A DNA stretch of 64,000 bases from Buddleja alternifolia (taxonomy: Eukaryota; Streptophyta; Magnoliopsida; Lamiales; Scrophulariaceae). The position numbers and the translations under genes were made by a program. Positions within the stretch are counted from its first letter, which is position 1; the number at the start of each line of letters is the position of its first letter. The stretch covers positions 1,185,501 to 1,249,500 of the forward strand of contig CM033395.1 in NCBI GenBank assembly GCA_019426215.1, in the 5' to 3' direction. A model generated the notes under the pieces. That model made no database searches. It was not told the DNA's origin and saw only the letters and a list, made by a program, of their open reading frames with translations. Shown here in pieces: positions 32,090 through 43,051 of this stretch.

Positions 32090-32203
32090 ATTTTAGCCAT
32101 TTGAGATCGTTTAAGGCCTCAAATTTGCGTTTTATTACGAAAATAGGGTATTTTCGTAATAAAACGCAAATTTGAGGCCTTAAACGATCTCAATTGGCTA
32201 AAA
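32090..32203. repeat. Near-perfect hairpin, ~50-bp arms
   Basis: The left arm runs TAGCCATTTGAGATCG ... TTTTATTACGAAAATA. The right arm mirrors it as TATTTTCGTAATAAAA ... CGATCTCAATTGGCTA around a 3-base GGG centre near 32148. Only about one mismatch is seen over ~50 bp. A second weaker mirrored layer (AAAACGCA, ACCGTTTC / GAAACGGC) extends the arms outward. Confidence 0.85.
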
Positions 32204-32324
32204 TTCCGATATCGCATGACAAAGTCATGCGTTTTATTTAGAATACCGTTTCGTTATGACCATACGAATTTTGAGTCATTTCAATACAGCAAAATTTCAA
32301 TCGAGAAATATTTTCGTAAATACA

Positions 32325-32592
32325 CAAATATACATACACAAATATACATACACCCATCCACACATACACAAATATACATACACCCATCCACACATACACA
32401 AATATACATACACCCATGAACATATACACAAATATACATACGCCCATGAACATATACCCAAATATACATACACCCATCCACATATACACAAATATACATA
32501 CACCCATCAACATGTACGCAATATACACAAACCCATCCACATATACACAAATATACATACACCCACACATATACACATATACAAATATACAT
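32325..32592. repeat. Minisatellite, ~30-bp unit
   Basis: About eight tandem units of the form ACACAAATATACATACACCC + ATCCACACAT, with small variations, end in an (AT)n/(GA)n tract. Open frames read through it on both strands because the repeat lacks stops, so they are not genes. Confidence 0.85.
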
Positions 32593-35500
32593 ATATATAT
32601 AGAGAGAGGGAAGAAGAGAGAAAGAGAAGAAGCTTACTATCGTCGTGGTGGTGGTGGCGGCGGCGGCGGCGGTAAGTGGTGGTGGCGGTGGCGCCGGTAA
32701 GTGGTGGTGATGTCGAGCTTTTTTTGGGGGGGGGGGGATAGAGAGAGAGAGAGACCGAGAATAGAGAGAGAGAGAAGCTGAAATGAGTTTTAAATTTTGA
32801 GAATGGGAGAGAGAAGCGGGAAGATAAAAATATTTCAAATTTTTTCGTACATGGCCTATTACAGCTGTTTTTTTAAAAACCCCTGTAATAGGTTAAAATT
32901 TTTTTTTTAGCTGCCTTTTACAGCGGTTCAGTAGTGAACCGCTGTAATAGGCCTGGCACCTATTACAGCGGTTCATGAAAGAACCGCTGTAATAGGTGCC
33001 GCGTATTACCTATTACAACGGTTCTTTCACGAACCGCTGTAATAGCCCCTTCCGTTCAGCCGTTTTTTGAAAAACCGCTGTAATTGGGGCGTTGTAATAG
33101 GCTCTTTTTGTAGTAGTGACAAAAGTAATCAAAGTTGTATTAGAACACTAACTTTTATAAGAATAATCTCTTGAAACTAGAAAACACTAACCTTAATTTT
33201 AATCCATTTATAGGCCTTGTTTTGGATTTCTTGAAATGGTTGTTGTGATTTGCACGAAATATAAGCACAGGCCTGTAAAAAAATACAAAAATAAGGAAAT
33301 ATGTCAAAAACAAGCAATTGTGTGAAATCTAGGAAGATATATACACTTTAAAAATAATATGAAATATAATGGATACATTGATTGAATGAAAAACTTACTG
33401 ATTGATTTTTCTTTCATGTCAAATCGGTAATCCAGATCACCATGCAAAGAATCCAGATAGTAAACGACCTCTTGAAATGGATCAATCACAAGCAACAACC
33501 AATGTCCCCTAAAAAACATTCAAAAGATAAGTTCAAAATTTGTTTTGCGTAACAAGTTGGGTATTTAGTAGCTCACCCGGTGTTGTAAGGTGCAATAAAT
33601 AACTTATTCATTTGTGCACTCTCTATCATAGCATTTGCTATGAACTGCACTTGTTCAATTTGCTGCATACATGATCCTGCAGATATAGCATGTGGGCTAA
33701 GGAACCTGAAAAGAACTTCTTTCCCTTCAGGGACCACGTAATTAACCAACAAAAACCTAAATTGAGCATAAAACATAATTTTGAGTAATGAAAATAATCA
33801 TAGTTCAGATGCAATAAAATATTAAAAAACCTACTTTATGTACACTGAAATGAGAGAGGCTCCTATCTCTTCTTAACGCAGAAGGTGACAGATCTCCTCC
33901 CTCCTAATAAACTCTCAGAATTCAAGATTCATAATTATTTTCTCGATGTCTATAGTGATCTGGTCATCAATAGACATCCTCTTCATGTACTTTCCTAGAA
34001 TTAAAAGGTCCTTAGGGAGTCCAGCTAGTACAAGGTATGCACATCTGTCACCTTCACGTGCAGGTTTGGCCACTGAATGTCTTGGTTTGACAGCTGAGTG
34101 CTTGGAAGTCCCTGATTTCTGGTTTCCAAATGATTTGGATGGTCCAAGAGACTATTTAAGCAAAGAAAACAAAACGTGAATGTTACACACCAAAGTATAT
34201 TTAGTAACCTTAAACAATTGTTATAATTTATTAATGGCTAGCTATTAATTACATACCGATGCATCAGTGACAATGACAAAACTCATAGGCCAAGCAACAA
34301 AGGTACCCAAAGCATTAGAAATGGTGAGCACTTTATCATTGAGAGAGACGGGTAGGGATGTATCCTCCTCAACTGCAGTGTCAATGCACACTTTCACAAG
34401 GTTGGTGGGTAATGGACGGTTGTGAAGTATTCTATCATGTTGTCGATTGTACATCTGTCCTTTCGCCACCACACGATATGACGGTAATAAAAGTGCTAAT
34501 TGACATGGTGCCTTAACCTACACATATATATTATATATATATATATATGTATATACACAACATTATATTAGAAAGTTTTGTGTGTTTTACAGAAATACAG
34601 AGTTGCAAGTTACATGATCACTAAACAAGTTCAGATCATTACCTCAGTAAGCTTCTTAACTGGTTCTAGGCAGCTATCTTTCAAAGAAATCACCTCATCT
34701 TCATGTGGCTGATGCGACTTAGATGCTCGCATCTCGTCAAACTCGCGTTGCAAGGAGGATAGTGATTTGGAGAGGCCTTTCACCATACTTCTCAAACTTT
34801 CCATCTCTATATCTTTAGAAGGCTTTGGATCCATAAAGTACGCTCTTTGTGAGACCCCAAAACCAACACCCCTAACGCGACCCGGATGCTCCTTCTTTTT
34901 AAGAACTTTAACCAATAGATCATCCCGACTCCTCTCGTTTCCACTATGGCTAGCACTCTCTTCTGAAATGCTCTCCTGTATTAATCCATTTAAAAAATTA
35001 AAAAAAATTAGTGAACTTTATTCTTTCAAAAGTATTTCAAAACAAACATACACATTATAGAGCTAAAATTGCAAATAACTCACCATTTCATTCACTACTC
35101 TTCTAACATTGGCGTTATCAATTTTATTCTTTTTATCGGAATGCGCAATCCTCCACGTGAGTGCTCGTGTCACTTCAGTGCAATCGGACTCCGCATCCCT
35201 TCTTTTATTTATCTATATTTTGATTAAAAAATATATATTTATTAACAAGGAATTTTTATTAAAAAAATTGTAAGGATTCACTGTTAAATGAACTATGTAC
35301 CTCAATTTGCTCCACAAGAGCATGTCCAAGACGTGATTTCCTGTAAGGATATTCAGGTTTCTTTGCTCTTTCCTGATTTTCCCTACTTAGTTGCTGTTTA
35401 TTACATAATCAAAGTATTAATTAAATATAAACGCAATAACCAACAAATGAAACGTAAATTAAAATGACTACTTGGAACTCTTCACTCATGTGAACATCTA

Positions 35501-36295
35501 CAAATGCCGTCCAATCGGCTTGAGGTATCTCATATTGTGAGGGTGGGTTGTGATTAATGTTCCCATCATCATCCCGTACCCACACTCTACTCAAGTAGCT
35601 CCTGAAGTTACGTGCTAGCTTCCCAACTTCTGCTAGTACGTACTTTTTTCTACTTTCTTCAATATCAAATGACAACTATAAAAAAATGAACAACAAAGTA
35701 TATATGAAATTTATAATTTAGAGAAAATTAAATCAACAAAAAATACATTAACAATTAGAAACATGATAATATCTAAATTACCGCTATTTCATCCCAAATT
35801 GCTCTTTTTGTTGGTGACGGGACTTGTCGCCAATCATTGATGGTAATCGGCTCCTTCTGCCGAGCCAAGACTCTTATATAAGCAACAAGTGTTGATTTGT
35901 TTGGGTCAGCTGCTTGGCCTCTGTCATTTCAGCCGACAGATAGGCTTATGCCTTTACTTCTGGTATTGATAACTTTTCTCATAGTCGTGACACCACTCCG
36001 TATCTCCTTTTCAGCACGTCTGTCTGATCCACGTACATCCTTCTGGGGAAAACTTCCAGCAGGATATGAAGCCATCGACTTACAAAAGCCAAAAATACAA
36101 AAGTTAGATTCATATAAATTTGGCAGATTCATTTGGCAATAATAATTTTAAAATAGAAGTTAGATTCATTCCCATTATTCTAGAAAAAAATTGGCAGAGT
36201 AACGGCGCAAAAATATATACCAAATTCTCGACCAATCCTTCCCCCAAACTTGCAACAAAAAAATTCGGATCTTTCAACCACAACAAACCCAACAA

Positions 36296-36535
36296 CTACA
36301 AATATTGATCACCAGTTGGATCACATAAATCACATAAAACTACAAATAAAGCATCATATTTCCAGCAACTAAGTATAAATATTGATCACCAGTTGGATCA
36401 CATAAAGCATCATATCTCCAGCAACTATAAATATTGATCACCAGTTGGATCACATAAACCACATAAAACTACGAATAAAGCATCATATTTTCAGCAACTA
36501 AGTATATATATTGATCACCAGTTGGATCAATGTAC
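36296..36535. repeat. Tandem repeat of ~55-80 bp units
   Basis: Four copies of ATTGATCACCAGTTGGATCA occur at about 36304, 36378, 36435 and 36510. They are separated by variants of AAGCATCATATTTCCAGCAACTA. It is non-coding and lies upstream of the CACTA gene. Confidence 0.8.
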
Positions 36536-36814
36536 CCTAAATCACAAAATAACCACAATTTAATCCCAAATTAAACGTAATTAACCCCTAGCTAACCCAA
36601 ATTAACCCTAAATTCAGTCAAGTCCCTATTTTCCTTAAATTTTCCACAAAAATAGACAATTCTCAAGAATTACTTATACCATAAAATTTTTCTCATATTT
36701 ATCTAAAAAAGATACCCCAAATTCGCACAAATACAGACACATAGCACAAACCCGTTACATTTTAGGAGAAATTTCCAATTTATAGCACAAACTCGAGACA
36801 CATAGCACAAACAC

Positions 36815-36816
<2 letters not shown>

Positions 36817-36879
<63 letters not shown>

Positions 36880-37275
36880 CTAAAAAAAAACTTATCCCAA
36901 ATTCGCACAAACTAAATTAGTGGTGATGGTGGAGGAGGCCGAGGTGGTGACGGCGGCGGCTGCGGTGGTGGCGACGGTGCTATAAAGAGAGAGTTATATA
37001 TATATATATATAGAGAGAGAGAGAACATATACACATACATATATATATATATACATATATATAGAGAGAGAGAGAAGAAGAAGCTTATGATGGTGGTGGT
37101 GGTAGAGACGGCGCCGGTATGCGGTGGCGGTAGAGGCCGACGTAATATTGTTTGTGTATAGAGAGAGAGTAGAGAAAGAGAAAGAGATGAAATGGGAGGT
37201 GGTGGTGGTGGTGGTGACGAGTGGTGGTTGTTTATATAGAGAGAGAGAGCGAGAGAGAGAGAGAGAGATGAAATG
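36817..37275. repeat. (CT)n, (AT)n and (GA)n microsatellites
   Basis: CT tract at about 36817-36847, AT tracts at about 36848-36874 and 36996-37050, and several GA tracts up to 37268 interleaved with GGTGGTGG runs. Similar simple repeats occur in the nested element (32590-32780). Confidence 0.85.
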
Positions 37276-37309
37276 GAGGAGGGAAGCGGCCGAGCCCTAG
37301 GTAATAAAA

Positions 37310-37545
37310 TTCGCTGCCTATTACAGCGGTTCATTGCCGAACTGCTGTAATAGGCAGACCTATTATAGCGGTTCATTATTGAATCGCTGTAATAAGTTCT
37401 AGACCGCCTATTATAGCGGTTCAGCAATGAACCGCTGTAATATGCCTTACCTATTACAGCGGTTCATTTTTGAACCGCTGTAATAGGTACCTCCGTTCAG
37501 CGGTTTTACTAAAATCGCTGTAATAGGTGCGCTGTAATAGTGTAT
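37310..37545. promoter_or_regulatory. CACTA subterminal repeats
   Basis: Five inverted pairs of the type CCTATTACAGCGGTTCA ... TGAACCGCTGTAATAGG are strung together. In known CACTA elements such subterminal motifs bind the TNPA-type protein. The same motif is present at 31074-31200, 31808-31985 and 32850-33110. Confidence 0.7.
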
Positions 37546-37561
37546 TGTTGTAGTAGTGTGA

Positions 37562-37648
37562 GGGATTAGGAATTTCATCTCTTGCTGATGGTGCATTGTT
37601 GCTAGTCGTCCTGTCACCAGTGGTACGTGTTTGAGACCTAGTTTGCAT
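37562..37648 (-). pseudogene. Gypsy gag N-terminus
   Basis: ATG at 37648 opens MQTRSQTRTTGDRTTSNN, nearly the same as the start at 5204 in the related element. The CACTA element interrupts it after about 29 codons. Confidence 0.75.
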
Positions 37649-37670
37649 ACTTAGTGGTTGGACCGCTGTT

Positions 37671-37686
37671 TCCACTGATGGTGCCA
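37671..37686 (-). promoter_or_regulatory. Gypsy primer-binding site
   Basis: Minus strand TGGCACCATCAGTGGA lies 5 bp inside the 5' LTR. It corresponds to TGGCGCCGTCTGTGGGA of the plus-strand relative at 5166 with a few changes. Confidence 0.65.
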
Positions 37687-37691
37687 GCTGA

Positions 37692-38191
37692 TGTGGGGTA
37701 ACATTGTACGTATGTGAATATCACGTGATTTGACACATCGGGAGGGAATCCTGACCCAACACACTACAAACTAGGAGATGGGTTGAAGAATGTATAGACT
37801 GCACTCGCTATAGGCAAGCTGCCTACATACCCACAGTGATGGAATCAAGTCTTTCGTAGTTCGATAGTGGAATTACTCTCTAGAAATGCCAGTGGATTTC
37901 TTGTGAAGAGAGTAGATAATGATTAGTAATCAGCTCTTTTGGGGTATATATAGAGCTGATGAAGGGCTATTGGCCAGGGCTTGACTATTGGCCCATAGCT
38001 TATATATTTTAACCCTTGAATATATATATTTTATGATTGTCGACCCAATTATTATTGTAGCCCATTTGTCAGATTAGGCTCTACCCCATTAATCGTACCC
38101 AATTATAATGGTTGATACCGTGGACTAATCTGGCCCAAATAAATTATATCATTAATTACAATCGTGCCCCTAGAAATTTTGGTGCACATCA
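37692..38191 (-). repeat. 5' LTR of the Tat-like Gypsy element
   Basis: The minus-strand start is TGATGTGCACCAAAATTTC at 38191 and the end is GTTACCCCACA at 37692. It matches 18632-19139 throughout, with scattered substitutions and a short deletion. A TATATATACCCC-type promoter element lies at about 37944. Confidence 0.85.
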
Positions 38192-38407
38192 CTTTTATAT
38201 CGAATAAAATTGAGATCAATAAAATTGATCATTATTATTTCTAGATATTAATCATACTTCAAGTTAAAATTCTAAATTATTAATCATGACGACCTTCCTT
38301 GGTCGTCTTCTCCAACAATTTCTTCGGGATTTAGTTCTTCGAGCCAAAGTCCCAACGATTCACCACCACAATGTACTCGTTTCGGTATGGGTAAGAGTGT
38401 CTTACCA

Positions 38408-38809
38408 CTGAGTTCAAAACTCGGTGGTTATACTACTTTCAAATCGAAAATTCAATAGAAAAGGTATAATGATTTGTGTCGTTATCCAATTATTCCCGGT
38501 AAATGTGTTGATTTTGATGCTCTTACTGCTTTGCATATTCGTGATGAATTTGTTGCGTTGGTTGACGGAATTGGGTGGAGTGGATATTTTCAAGTTAAAC
38601 TCTTGGCGTTTATCGAACTTACGAGGGAGTTTTACACCACGTTTAAGTTCAATAAACTGAAGGATTTAACTCTAACTAGCTCCGGTGTTGTTAAATTTAG
38701 ATTTATGGGCAAAGAGTTTTCTTATTCGATTAATCAGTTTAATGTGGCTTTGGGCTTTGTTGATAACGAATATGTTCAAACTGAGGAGTATAAAAACTCT
38801 AGTTGTGAT
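38408..38809 (+). pseudogene. Athila-like ORF, part 1
   Basis: The frame gives NDLCRYPIIPGKCVDFDAL, then IELTREFYTTFKF and VVKFRFMGKEFSYSINQFNV. The ELTREFYST and IKFRLxGKEFxLS blocks are hallmarks of the ATHILA ORF-1 family (PF03078 style). An in-frame stop precedes it at about 38457. It is interrupted at GTGAT (38805-38809), the TSD of the Sirevirus, and continues at 52507. Confidence 0.7.
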
Positions 38810-40283
38810 TGTTAGGAAGTTTCATGTTAGATGTTTTGATGATGACAAGATAGGATCTTATGTTAGACCCCAAAAGAATGTAAGTTTATGTTTTCATAGA
38901 ACAATTGTATAAGCGTTTGAAAGTTTGAAGTTTTGCTAGGCTTGTAATTTTTATCTTTGTAGATTTTAGAATAAGTAGCTAGTAGAATTCTAGGTGAGTC
39001 TATTAGAGATGAAGTTGAAGATCAGCGTCTGAAGTCAAGCGAAGATGAAGATTTTGTCTTGAGCGACTGCCAATCGCTATGGACTGTTTCAGGATGCATG
39101 AATCAAGCGATCAAGCGATCAAGAAGATCAGATTCACCTGAAATAAATTCCGAAGTCACTAAAGACTTAAATGCAATCATTTAACGGGCATTTATTTTTG
39201 TGAAATAAATTCAAATGCATTAAATGCTTGATAAGAGCATTAAATGTGATAAGGACAGATTCTATACGGAGCAAGCTACCTATTGGCTTAGACTGTTAGA
39301 ATTTCAGAGTTCAAACCTGCCACATCAAATCAGTGCAGCAGGATTTCAGGAATGTCAGAGAAAAGGCATGACTCACTCGCGCGTGAGAAGCACGCACCTA
39401 CATATGTCCAACGGAAAAATCCCAAGAAAATACCTATAAATACCTTACCTCAGCAAACCCTAAAAAACACGTACATACACAAGAAAGTCAAAACTTTGCT
39501 GAAATATTTTCTCAAGAAAAGCTTAGAAACTCCATAGCCAAAATTTTTTCAAGCTTTCTACATACATTCCAGACAGTCGTAGATATCTCAAACATCTTCA
39601 AAGAAGAACCATACACTATTATTGAGATATCCTAAGTTGTTTGAACTTCCTAAAATCAAACAAACCCTTGATCAAAATCCTCAACCTCCTCTGTCTGTGT
39701 GAACAAGTTGTTGACTCTACAAGCAGTATTTCTGAGTGAGAGAAGCTTGTTGGTGAAGATCTTCATTGGTGCTGAAGTCTGTGTTATCGAGGAGCCCAAG
39801 ATCATCATTCCCTCCTCTATTTTGTAGAAGCCTCTGTGTGATCCTTCGATAATCAATTTAGTAGAATTTCTCTAAGTGTTCAAGGAGAAGAAGGACGTAG
39901 CTGAGATTACACCACCCAGTGAACCTTATAAATTCTTGTGTTTTTTACTATCTTATTGTCTTACTTTATATTCTATCATTTATTCTGAAAAAGACAAGTA
40001 AAAGCGGTTAAACGACTATTTGACCAAAACGAACGCTAAAGCTTTACAATTATTTCCACTGTGCTAACCCTGATTAAACGATCTAAGCTTTAGCCTACTT
40101 TGATAAATTGCTAAAATCACTAAGTCTAAGTTATCTTTACTGAAGCGTCTGACCTAGCGCTCAGCTCTCTAAGCGTTCAAATCTTTCAAAAGTGAAACGA
40201 AATTTTTGAAGTCGAAAAAGATTTCAGGGTCTATTTAACCCCCCCTCATTCTGGACCCTTTCGTATGCCACTTGGGACCACCA
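38810..40283 (+). repeat. Sirevirus 5' LTR
   Basis: It starts TGTTAGGAAGTTTCATG and ends CCACTTGGGACCACCA. An ACCTATAAATACC TATA box is at about 39432. It is 15 bp longer at its start than the 3' LTR; the solo LTR at 22995 has the long form too. Confidence 0.9.
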
Positions 40284-40284
40284 A

Positions 40285-40299
40285 GTGGTATAAGAGCGG
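40285..40299 (+). promoter_or_regulatory. Sirevirus primer-binding site
   Basis: TGGTATAAGAGCGG follows the LTR by 2 bases. It matches the tRNA-Met complement TGGTATCAGAGC with one change. Confidence 0.8.
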
Positions 40300-40397
40300 T
40301 TGAAGTAGAAACCTAAGCGTTTTCGAGCGTAACTGCTTATTTAGATCCATCTTTCTAAAACATAGTCGCTTTATTTCTTTTTTTTAAATCTCATATC

Positions 40398-42394
40398 ATG
40401 ACTTTTAACAAGATGCCTAAGCTGGTTGAATCAAACTATGATTCATGGAAACTTAGAGCATTTGCATACTTATGTTCATGTGATAATGAGATGTGTGATG
40501 TAATTAAAGATGGCCCCATCCAGATTATGAAAGTTGTAACTCGAGCCCCTAGAGCGACTGAGGCTACTCCAGATGGTTATGTCGAGAAGCCCAAGTTAGA
40601 ATGGACGCCAGAAGATCGGAAAAGAGCAAATCTAGATAATGTTGGACGAAGCGCTCTCTACTCAGCGTTAGGAGATAATGATGCATTGTTTAACAAGATC
40701 AAGCAATGTAAGACTTCAAAAGAGATATGGGAAAAGTTGGCTATCGTGTGCGAAGGTTCAACACAGATGAAGGAGAACAAGCTCTCCATAGTCATGCAAA
40801 GATTTGAGCATTTTAAGATGCAGAACAACGAGATGCTAGAACAATTGGACGCAAGGTTCACTATGCTCATTATAGAGTTAGCGTCACTAGACAAGAAGTT
40901 GACTAACAAGGAAATGGTCAACAAGATATTCAGAAGTCTTCCAAGCAAGTATTTGATTAAGACAGTTGCCATGAGAGAATCACAAACGTTGGAAACTCTA
41001 AATCCGGAACATGTATTTTCAGAATTAAAGGCATTTGAGTTTGATCTAGGAAAAGTCAGCGACACAACGACTTCTACATCAGCGACTAAATCAGGAGCCT
41101 TGATAGCTACTACTAAGATCAAGGGAAAGACAGCCAGTGAGGTGAAAGCAACAGAATCGAATGAGGAAAAGAAAATGGCATTATTAGTTAAGAATTCAAG
41201 AAATTTCTAAGATACGAAAAGAGAAACCCTAATGGACAGACATCATTTCAAAACCCTCTCTCTGCACCAGCGCCGTAGTATCAAGCGCTAGTGTATTCTG
41301 CTCCTCAGCCTCCAGTGCCAGTTCAATACCAAGTGCCTCCGTCTCGAATACAGAATGTTTCAGCGCCAATAGTTTCTAAGCGATTAACCACTGAACAGAA
41401 AATGAAAACTAGTTTGTGTTACAATTGCAGGAAACCAGGGCACTACCAGGTAAATTGTCCTTATCCGAATGTATCTAAGCCCACAAGGCAAGATTATGCG
41501 GATAGAAACCAATTCAGGAGCAACCTTCGCCAACAAGGTTTGCTAGCGGAATCTGAACCATTCTTTGCACCTGAAGAGGATTTGGAATCATCAGATGAAA
41601 GCAGTGATGATGAGCCAACAAGCGACTCAGCGTTAATTTATCTTATGGTGAGAGATGAAGAAGCGTCTGATGACTCGCTATCTAAGGTAAACAATGAATT
41701 ATCTCATCCTCTTTCTTATGATGAATTACTTGACAAAGTAACTAAGTATTACAAAGATTGTCAAGATGTTGCCAAGATATATCAAAATCACTTCGATATC
41801 ATTTCATCGCTCACAAGTGATAGAATGACGCTCAAAGTAGAGTTGCAAGTTCAGCAACAATGCATTGAGAAGAATCAATCGCTTGAGAGTGAAATTGCTC
41901 AATTAAAAGGTTATATTGATATAATAGTCAAGAGAGAAGCTGAATTGATCGCTAGACTTGCCAAATCAGAACAACTTGTCTCGTCATTATCGAAAGCGTC
42001 AAGAAAGCTAGATAATGTGACTCAGGTAACCAGACTTTTTGGTGAAAAGACCGGTTTCGGTTGTGATAAATTTCGTCAAAAAAAAACATCTAAGGTTACG
42101 GCAACCAACAAAGGAAAACATGTATTCTTTGTTGAGAAGAGTTCAAATAGTCAAACGCTGAATGAACCTAAGGACAATGGTAAGAGGTCAAATGAGAAGG
42201 TCAATACCAACTCAGACAATAAGGAGAAGACGAAAGTGAATGATTCACAAAAGAAGGTTCATCCAAACGCTCAAAAAGCTAAGGATAAACCATCCACAAG
42301 TGAATCAAACGCTAAACCTCAACAGCCAAAAGCAACTCCTAAGCCAGTGCCGAGGAAAAACCAGCGTCAATATCCTCAAAGATCTAGATCATAA
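40398..42394 (+). pseudogene. Sirevirus gag
   Basis: The ATG at 40398 opens a UBN2-type gag (VESNYDSWKLRAFAYLCSCD, then SALYSALGDNDALFNKIKQC and KEIWEKL). A frameshift at about 41205 and a TAG at about 41278 separate it from the C-terminal half (41291-42394). That half has a complete zinc knuckle CYNCRKPGHYQVNC, an acidic stretch, a coiled-coil-like segment (about 41780-41990) and a basic, glutamine-rich tail. A TAA ends it at 42395, and the frame resumes as a tyrosine/aspartate repeat up to the usual WVPKKN and stop at 42619. Confidence 0.85.
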
Positions 42395-42632
42395 TATCGA
42401 TACTATGATGATTATGATTATGATTATGACTATGATTGCTATTATAATCAAGGATATTACTATACACCTAAAAAGCACACACAACACAAACCGAAACCCA
42501 AGAAGGCCAATCTTTCCCTAATGAAGACAAGGCAAATATGGGTTTCGAAAGTTTTAATTCAAACCAAAGTCACTAACATTGAAGGACCCAAGACAAAATG
42601 GGTACCTAAGAAGAATTAGAACTGTCTTTTAA

Positions 42633-43051
42633 ATGCAGGTACCTAGAGCCAACACCGATACTTCAGTTTGGTACATTGATAGTGGGTCGTCAAGTCACAT
42701 GACTGGCTTAAAAGATCTCTTGATCAACTATCGTACAACCAACGGTCCTCAAGTTATATTCGGTGATAACTCTAAAGGTAAAACCAAAGGTATAGGTATC
42801 ATGCATAGGGGGAACATCATGATTAGTGATGTATATTATGTTGAGGGTCTTAAGCATAATTTATGAAACATTAGTCAATTTTGTGATAAAGGCTTTGAAG
42901 TCAAATTCTCAAGCGACTGTTGCTATGTTAACGACGCTAAGACTAAGTCTACTAAATTAAGAGAAAAAAGAACAAACAATGTATATTAGAGGATTGGAAT
43001 TCTATAATAGATAACAACCCCACATGCTTTGTTGCTAAAAGTCAAAATGAA
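42633..43051 (+). pseudogene. Sirevirus protease
   Basis: VWYIDSGSSSHMTG carries the D-S-G-S active-site motif of Copia protease. VIFGDNSKGKTKGIG and VYYVEGLKHNL follow. A TGA at about 42864 breaks the frame, after which the expected NISQFCDKGFEV text continues. Further stops lie at 42988-43000. Confidence 0.8.

Larger units (their letters stand above)
31791..33118. mobile_element. Nested non-autonomous CACTA element, 1328 bp, TSD ACA
   Basis: The ends are CACTACTACAGAAATG and CTTTTTGTAGTAGTG, with ACA on both sides (31788-31790 and 33119-33121). It shares the CCTATTACAGCGGTT subterminal motifs with the outer element. The interior has no gene, but holds a near-perfect hairpin, a ~30-bp minisatellite and (GGT)n/(GA)n tracts. 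It lies in the last intron of the host CACTA gene, 2 bases before the splice acceptor that opens the Ulp1 Cys exon. Confidence 0.85.
31640..36132 (-). pseudogene. CACTA accessory gene: transposase-24-like plus Ulp1 (C48) protease
   Basis: Exon pieces on the minus strand, in order: 36132-35785 (NDWRQVPSPTKRAIWDEIA with an upstream in-frame stop), 35675-35465 (VGKLARNFRSYLSRVW), 35400-35300 (YPYRKSRLGHALVEQIE), 34915-34640 (EHPGRVRGVGFGVSQRAYF), 34472-34255 (VAKGQMY...LGTFVAWPMSFVIV, DUF8039-like), 33776-33580, 33519-33400 and, beyond the nested element, 31780-31690. The end is a Ulp1-type cysteine protease: GHWLLLVIDP gives the catalytic His, VYYLDSLHG the Asp and DVDCGYFVMRFMKDI the Cys. Such fusions are known in plant CACTA-related genes. 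Stops and the nested insertion suggest it is inactive. Confidence 0.65.
31056..37558 (-). mobile_element. CACTA element, 6503 bp, TSD TGA
   Basis: The left end is CACTACTACAAAAACCGCC and the right end TTGTTGTAGTAGTG. The flanking TSD is TGA (31053-31055 and 37559-37561), the 3-bp length expected for CACTA elements. Subterminal inverted motifs CCTATTACAGCGGTT / AACCGCTGTAATAGG occur several times at both ends. It sits in gag of the Gypsy element. It carries one decayed gene on the minus strand (transposase-24/Ulp1-like). I see no TNP2-type (transposase-21) gene. Confidence 0.9.
18632..38191 (-). mobile_element. Nested Tat-like Gypsy element lacking RT and integrase
   Basis: The LTRs at 37692-38191 (5') and 18632-19139 (3') are alike end to end, at about 90% by eye. 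Between them, on the minus strand, lie the primer site, gag and protease, then non-coding DNA and a plus-strand (antisense) spliced gene before the 3' LTR. Subtracting the inserted elements with their TSDs (22382-25612, 27760-29209, 31056-37558) leaves about 8.4 kb. No RT, RNase H or integrase motif is found, and the relative at 4.68 kb also goes from protease into the same non-coding tail. The flanks read CTTTTAGA and CTTTTATA, not a clean 5-bp TSD. Confidence 0.8.

Noticed and set aside
32325..32592. Regular repeats that could be taken for a CRISPR array
   Set aside because: Units are contiguous with no unique spacers, and the window is plant nuclear DNA. It is a minisatellite.
32238..32838. 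Long frames on both strands, up to 185 codons
   Set aside because: They read through a 30-bp minisatellite and GA/GGT tracts that simply lack stops; the residues are periodic repeats.
36912..37427. 171-codon minus-strand frame rich in Ser and Pro
   Set aside because: It comes from GA, GGT and AT microsatellites and CACTA subterminal repeats, not from a gene.
40658..41122. 154-codon minus-strand frame
   Set aside because: It is a shadow of the gag frame on the plus strand.
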